Assembly: GCA_023379385.1 (NCBI GenBank)
Contig: JAMCUS010000013.1
Coordinates: 36,635-100,634, forward strand
DNA length: 64,000 nucleotides
From: Thermoplasmatota archaeon
GTDB lineage: Archaea > Thermoplasmatota > Thermoplasmata > Lutacidiplasmatales > JAMCUS01
Direction: 5' to 3'
Part shown: positions 58,845 through 64,000 of the stretch, piece after piece
Position numbering within the stretch: position 1 is the stretch's first letter
Layout: the number at the start of each line of letters is the position of its first letter
Notes under the pieces: generated by a model
What the model was told of the DNA's origin: nothing
The model's input: the letters and a program-made list of their open reading frames with translations, nothing else
Databases searched by the model: none
Made by a program: the position numbers and the translations under genes

Positions 58845-60957
58845 TAGAAAAAAAGGGTTATCACACTTACATGGTAATTTAAAGACAATAATAAAACTGG
58901 CATTCGTAGAGTCAGTGGTTAAATTTGATCCCAGAAAGTTATGGAAAAATCCAGTTATGTTTGTTATTTTTATATATACATTATATGTTTTTTTTGTTAC
59001 TTTGGATCCTTATTTATTCCGAGATGTGGTGAACATAAGCAATTTCAGCAGAATTTATTACATAGAGATAACCATAATTTTATTTGCCACTATATGGTTT
59101 GCAAATCTTGCTGAAGCTATAGCAGAAGCACAGGGTAGGGCACAGGCCGATTCCTTAAGAAGTATGAAAAGTGAAATTGTAGCTACATTGTACGATCCAA
59201 AGACCTCCACAGAAAAAAAAATTTTTTCGAAGGATCTGAAATACAACGATGTTATAATCGTTAGAGAAAATGAACCTATACCAAAAGACGGAGAGATAAT
59301 TGACGGTTCTGCACTTATTGATGAATCAATGATAACCGGTGAATCACAGGCAGTCATGAAGGAGTCTGGTGGGGATAAAACCTCTGTCACAGGTGCTACA
59401 ATTGTTAGGTCTGGAACCATAAAAGTAAGAGTAACAGAGAAACCAGGTGAATCTTTTCTGGATAGAATGATTGCTCTTGTAGAGAGTTCAAAAAGACAAA
59501 AAACCCCCAACGAAATTGCTCTCAATGTTGTTCTTGCAATTTTGACCTTTATAATGGTATTTGTAATTTTAACGCTGGTATACATTGAAATAGCACTGTC
59601 AATAGAGATTGATATAGCTACTATGGTAGCATTGCTTGTATGCCTGGCACCGACTACTATTGGAGGGTTGCTATCGGCCATAGGCATTGCCGGAATAACA
59701 AGGGTTGCAAAGGTCAATGTAATTGCTAAATCTGGGAAAGCCGTTGAAGCAGCAGGAGATGTAGATGTATTAATACTGGACAAAACAGGCACGATAACTG
59801 TTGGTAATAGAATCGCTACAGAATTTGTTCCAACTAAAAATTATAAAATGGAGGATCTATTATACAATGTTGTTATAGCATCAATTTATGATACCACTCC
59901 AGAAGGCAAATCTATAATTAAAATTGCATACAAAAGAGGTATAAAGGTAGATACCAAAAACATGGGTGAATTGCAGAAAATTCCGTTTTCACCACAAACT
60001 AGATACAGTGGCATTATCATGCCTGATGGTACTAGAATAATTAAGGGAAGTGTAGATGCTATAGAAAAGGAAACTGGGTATATACCTGCAGACCTTCACA
60101 TGAAGAGCAAAGAGGTTGCAGATCAGGGTGCTACACCGTTGCTAATTTCCAGAAATAAAGAGGTTATCGGGCTAATCGTTATGAAGGATGTTATAAAACC
60201 AGGTATACGCGAGAGGCTTAGAGAATTGAAGGTCATGGGTATTAAAACAGTTATGTGTACAGGAGATAACAGGCTCACAGCTAGATTTATCGCCAAGGAT
60301 TCCGGTGTAGATGAATATATTGCAGAGGCAAAACCGGAAGATAAGCTAACAGTAACAAAAAAATATCAGGCCAAAGGTATGCTAACGGCTATGACCGGTG
60401 ACGGTACCAATGATAGTCCTGCATTAAGTCAGGCAGATGTTGGACTTGCAATGAACAGTGGTACACCTGCCGCCAAAGAAGCTGCTAACATGGTTGATCT
60501 GGACTCTGATCCAACAAAACTTATTGAAGTGGTTGCCATAGGTAAACAGCTCCTAATAACGAGAGGTGCATTAACCACTTTCTCTATAACTAATGATGTA
60601 GCGAAGTATTTCGCCATTTTGCCAGCTATGTTTTTTATGATCGCAAATCTCACCTCTTTGAATGTTATGCATCTAGCGTCACCTCAATCAGCAATATTAT
60701 CTGCAGTAATTTTTAATGCGATCACAATACCCATTCTTATTCCATTTGCAATAAAAGGAATAAGTTATACTCCTGCATCGGCAACACAGTTATTAAGGCA
60801 AAACGTCATATTCTTCGGGTTTGGAGGTGTATTAACTGCATTTATAGGCATAAAGATCATAGATATTATAATAACAACTGGTAGCGTAGGACACGTCATT
60901 GCAATATCTTATTATATTTTAAAGGTAATGCTGGCATTAATTGGGGTGAAAATATGA
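58837..60957 (+). CDS. kdpB: Potassium-transporting P-type ATPase subunit KdpB
   Basis: 706 aa; DESMITGESQAVMKESGG, DVLILDKTGTITVGNR, AMTGDGTNDSPALSQADVG. Confidence 0.97.
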   Translation: MDNRKKGLSHLHGNLKTIIKLAFVESVVKFDPRKLWKNPVMFVIFIYTLYVFFVTLDPYLFRDVVNISNFSRIYYIEITIILFATIWFANLAEAIAEAQGRAQADSLRSMKSEIVATLYDPKTSTEKKIFSKDLKYNDVIIVRENEPIPKDGEIIDGSALIDESMITGESQAVMKESGGDKTSVTGATIVRSGTIKVRVTEKPGESFLDRMIALVESSKRQKTPNEIALNVVLAILTFIMVFVILTLVYIEIALSIEIDIATMVALLVCLAPTTIGGLLSAIGIAGITRVAKVNVIAKSGKAVEAAGDVDVLILDKTGTITVGNRIATEFVPTKNYKMEDLLYNVVIASIYDTTPEGKSIIKIAYKRGIKVDTKNMGELQKIPFSPQTRYSGIIMPDGTRIIKGSVDAIEKETGYIPADLHMKSKEVADQGATPLLISRNKEVIGLIVMKDVIKPGIRERLRELKVMGIKTVMCTGDNRLTARFIAKDSGVDEYIAEAKPEDKLTVTKKYQAKGMLTAMTGDGTNDSPALSQADVGLAMNSGTPAAKEAANMVDLDSDPTKLIEVVAIGKQLLITRGALTTFSITNDVAKYFAILPAMFFMIANLTSLNVMHLASPQSAILSAVIFNAITIPILIPFAIKGISYTPASATQLLRQNVIFFGFGGVLTAFIGIKIIDIIITTGSVGHVIAISYYILKVMLALIGVKI

Positions 60958-61550
60958 AATATATAAAACATGTTAGAGGCTCTATTACATTGCTGTTTTC
61001 AATGTTAATTATTGTATCTGTTATATACCCATTTGCTACAGCATACATATCCACGTATGTCTATCACTCACCTTATTCAAATGTACCTGTTATATATCAT
61101 AACGGGACAGCTATTGGATCACCTGATATGGTTGAAAACTTCACGCAACCATGGTTTTTTCATCCCAGGCCATCCATGACGGATTACTTCAGCCTAAGTT
61201 CCAACAGTTCTTCAAATTACGGGCCTGTCTCTCCTGTTCTTTACAACTTTACGCTTCAGCTGGTAAAAAAGTACTATGGTGGATATATTAGCTTTAATAA
61301 TACCACAACCACCATACCCATAAACATGGTTTCATATTCATCGTCTGGTGTTGATCCTGACATAACAATATTATCTGCATTAATTCAGATACCCAGAATT
61401 TCCCATTATTCAGGAATTCCGCAGAAAGACCTACTTTCAATGGTTACCAACAATACAGTAGCTCCCTTCCTAACGGTCGTGGGTATACCCTATGTAAATA
61501 TAGTAACATTAAATACATATATATATGATATAATGCAAAATGCACAGTGA
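60954..61550 (+). CDS. kdpC: Potassium-transporting ATPase subunit KdpC
   Basis: 198 aa; N-terminal TM, FFHPRPSM, SSSGVDPDITILSALIQIPRIS. Confidence 0.93.
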   Translation: MKYIKHVRGSITLLFSMLIIVSVIYPFATAYISTYVYHSPYSNVPVIYHNGTAIGSPDMVENFTQPWFFHPRPSMTDYFSLSSNSSSNYGPVSPVLYNFTLQLVKKYYGGYISFNNTTTTIPINMVSYSSSGVDPDITILSALIQIPRISHYSGIPQKDLLSMVTNNTVAPFLTVVGIPYVNIVTLNTYIYDIMQNAQ

Positions 61551-61558
61551 GGTTTACC

Positions 61559-62359
61559 ATGTATAAAAAAATTATTATACCGATTGAAAAGGAAAACGAT
61601 TCTGAATTGATGGTGTATTATGCAAGCAAATTTTTGAAAAAAGGGGGTACAATGGTGCCCATCCATATAATAGATACCAAAAAAGCACCTGAGGTAATGA
61701 GAAGGTGGAGAAACAGTGTGAACATCATATTGCCAACATATGAAACAGGCGCAGAACTTGGTATAACCGTAGAACCCCACGTAAGAAGTGCAAAAACAAT
61801 ACCTGATGGGATACTTGAACTTGTAGATGAGGTATCCGCAGACTCCATTTTCATGCTACTCAAAAATGTTAAATATACAAATAAGCTTTTTTTTACAACT
61901 GTTATTGATAGTGTTCTTAGATATTCAAAAGTTGATGTTTTGGTTACTAATAGATTGGCCTTAATATCAAAGAAATCCAACGAAAAATTACTTATTCCGT
62001 TCATAGGTAATAAACCACCTGAAAGATTGTTAAAATTTGCTAAAAATTTTACAGATAAAAACGGTGGCAGTATTATCCTCATAAATATAAATGTGAAAAA
62101 TTCAAAAAATGGTGGTGTAGGAAAAAATATTGTAAAGGGAATGAAATATTTTGTAAAGCAGATTATCCTGGCACCCTATAATATTGTGAATAGCAAAACC
62201 GTTGTAGATGCCATTATGAAGGAGGTTAAAAAAGAGAATTATGGTACCATCCTGATTTCGGAGGATATATTCGGTGGAAAATATATCATATCCCACGTTA
62301 AGGTTCTTGATTATCTTGCTAAGAAAGCACCATGTCCTGTCCTGTTTTTAAAGAGGTAA
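61559..62359 (+). CDS. Tandem universal-stress-protein-like protein in the kdp operon
   Basis: Start MYKKIIIPIEKENDSELMVYYASKFL; two USP-like halves (second: KLLIPFIGNKPPERLLKFAKNFTDKNGGSIILI...CPVLFLKR). Confidence 0.75.
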   Translation: MYKKIIIPIEKENDSELMVYYASKFLKKGGTMVPIHIIDTKKAPEVMRRWRNSVNIILPTYETGAELGITVEPHVRSAKTIPDGILELVDEVSADSIFMLLKNVKYTNKLFFTTVIDSVLRYSKVDVLVTNRLALISKKSNEKLLIPFIGNKPPERLLKFAKNFTDKNGGSIILININVKNSKNGGVGKNIVKGMKYFVKQIILAPYNIVNSKTVVDAIMKEVKKENYGTILISEDIFGGKYIISHVKVLDYLAKKAPCPVLFLKR

Positions 62360-62374
62360 CATCTGTTGTTAATT

Positions 62375-63025
62375 ATGAAAAAAAGCGATGTTAGTGTTAT
62401 ATGGAGTTCATCTACGGATTCAAATGCCTTTCATGATAACCAGGATTCAATAAAGGTTATAAAAAGTAAAAATATATGCGCTATTGCAGATGGAGTTACC
62501 GGTGGTATCAAAGGAAAGGAAGCGAGTGAAATTGCCGTAAATGTAATAGAACGGTATGACCAATCAGAAGAGATAGAAAAACAATTAGTATCGTTTTTTA
62601 AAAAATCTGATAACAGGGTGAAGTCATTATCAACAGATATGAATTATTCTGCGACAACACTGGTAATAGGTATTATCAGAGATAATATGGTTCATTTTGG
62701 GTCTGTAGGTGATAGTTCTGTTATTATCAAAAGTAAAAATAATATAACATGTCTTACAGATTCTGATAGAATTGGTATGGCAGGATTGTTACATACTATC
62801 GGAACTGGGTTTAGCACAATACATTATAAAGCTATTTCCGTTACTAGGCATGACGTAATTATTTTTTCTACGGATGGTCTTACAGACAACCTATCGCTTG
62901 AAGAAATAAATCATATCATTGAAAAGGGAACGCCAGAGTATTATGCATCTGAACTTGTGAATGTTGCTATTAAAAAAGAATATAAAAAAGATGACATATC
63001 TGTAATAACAGCGTTTATTCAATAG
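62375..63025 (+). CDS. PP2C-family Ser/Thr protein phosphatase in the kdp operon
   Basis: Start MKKSDVSVIW; IADGVTGGIKGKEAS, VHFGSVGDSSVII, IFSTDGLTDNLS, KDDISVITAFI. Confidence 0.85.
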   Translation: MKKSDVSVIWSSSTDSNAFHDNQDSIKVIKSKNICAIADGVTGGIKGKEASEIAVNVIERYDQSEEIEKQLVSFFKKSDNRVKSLSTDMNYSATTLVIGIIRDNMVHFGSVGDSSVIIKSKNNITCLTDSDRIGMAGLLHTIGTGFSTIHYKAISVTRHDVIIFSTDGLTDNLSLEEINHIIEKGTPEYYASELVNVAIKKEYKKDDISVITAFIQ

Positions 63026-63027
63026 TA

Positions 63028-63228
63028 CCTGTTTGGCTCTGTGCCAGCATCCTTTATTTAAAATATATTATTGCATCCTTTATTTTCCAATTATTGTCGG
63101 CTTTTGGAAATATTATTGCATAACTGGTTCAATGGGTTGTCCTTACTCTTAAACGGTTCTATCAGTTTATTATCAATGAGTCCCTCCTTAGGGTATTGCT
63201 TACAGTCTGACTCCAAGACAAATAGATA
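63028..63228. repeat. Decayed ~200-bp coding repeat, copy 2 (frameshifted)
   Basis: Same sequence as 38951..39151 with substitutions and a 1-nt insertion in CCATTGAACCAG vs CCATTAACCAG. Confidence 0.75.
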
Positions 63229-63392
63229 CGTTCAATAAATTCCATAAGAATAAAATTTATTAAGTTAACATCAATATTTATTTTAATAATTATATATTAA
63301 ACAATGGCATTTTACATTTGTAAAAGTGGTAATGACCACTTTATCTTATATATATGATGCTACAACTAATACTCGTTGTAAGAGGGTTTGAG

Positions 63393-64000
63393 ATGAGTAA
63401 AAATGATTCTAGAAGTAGATTGGTGAAGTTTGTAGCGATTGGGTTCGCAGTTGTGCTTGCATTGACTGCTTTTGTAACCTTCAGCAGTTACATGTATACA
63501 AGGAATAACACAACAGTTATGAATATAGCTGATAATATAGCAGGGGTATACAGTGGCAGGGCAACCAGGATCGGGCCTCTGAACAGCAATCAGCACCTCA
63601 ATGTATTGATAACACTTGGATACCAGAATGACCAGCAGTTACAGAGCTTTTTATCAGCATTGCAGAATCCGCAATCACCGTTATATCATAAATATCTTAC
63701 AGCACAGCAGTTTACCAACGACTATTCTCCATCAGCATCAGCGTACAGTACAATAGTTAATTACTTCAGTTCACAGGGATTTCAGATAACAACGTACAAC
63801 GACCGGGTTACAATAGCTTTAGATGGAACGGTATCGCAATACGACAGCACATTCCATACCTCCATATACAATATGAGAAGCACAACAGGAAGAAGTGAGT
63901 TTTATGCACCTATATCACAGGTATATCTACCATCCTCATTTGCAGGAGAGGTAGTGGGCATAGCAGGATTGAGCAATCAATACAGAGCACATTTCAATCT
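63393..64000 (+). CDS. S53 (sedolisin/kumamolisin-like) protease, prodomain (partial, runs off window end)
   Basis: MSKNDSRSRLVKFVAIGFAVVLALTAFVTF signal, then LNVLITLGYQNDQQLQSFLSALQNPQSPLYHKYLTAQQFTNDYSPSASAYSTIVNYFSSQGFQITTYNDRVTIALDGTVSQYDSTFHT. Confidence 0.85.
   Translation, partial: MSKNDSRSRLVKFVAIGFAVVLALTAFVTFSSYMYTRNNTTVMNIADNIAGVYSGRATRIGPLNSNQHLNVLITLGYQNDQQLQSFLSALQNPQSPLYHKYLTAQQFTNDYSPSASAYSTIVNYFSSQGFQITTYNDRVTIALDGTVSQYDSTFHTSIYNMRSTTGRSEFYAPISQVYLPSSFAGEVVGIAGLSNQYRAHFN

Overview
The window is AT-rich, gene-dense archaeal chromosome. Gene content points to Thermoplasmata: archaeal SRP54, S3ae, RpoK and archaeal-type PheRS/AlaRS/ValRS, a bacterial-type gyrA, a Rieske/cytochrome b cluster, an S53 pro-kumamolisin-type protease, and family-wide DUF835/KaiC/zinc-ribbon proteins. 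The taxon is an inference; no database was used. Main loci are two Orc1/Cdc6 genes, a Rieske/cyt b operon with two tiny membrane proteins, a six-gene polyferredoxin/membrane cluster, large surface proteins, several aaRS genes, an archaeosine/riboflavin kinase/PIN cluster, and a kdpFABC operon extended by a tandem USP-like protein and a PP2C phosphatase. There are three tRNAs, a lone TnpB, and several mobile-element relics. Strongest findings: (1) tRNA-Leu(TAG) and tRNA-Glu(CTC) both carry a 13-nt insertion at T-loop position 59/60 that folds into a bulge-helix-loop splicing motif and shares the 3' sequence TTGAAAA, so it may be a spreading T-loop intron family; (2) a pair of ~184 bp MITEs with perfect 14 bp terminal inverted repeats, one with a 7 bp target duplication; (3) the kdpF-A-B-C-USP-PP2C operon, suggesting phosphorylation control of the K+ pump; (4) a haem-less polyferredoxin membrane complex of unknown function.
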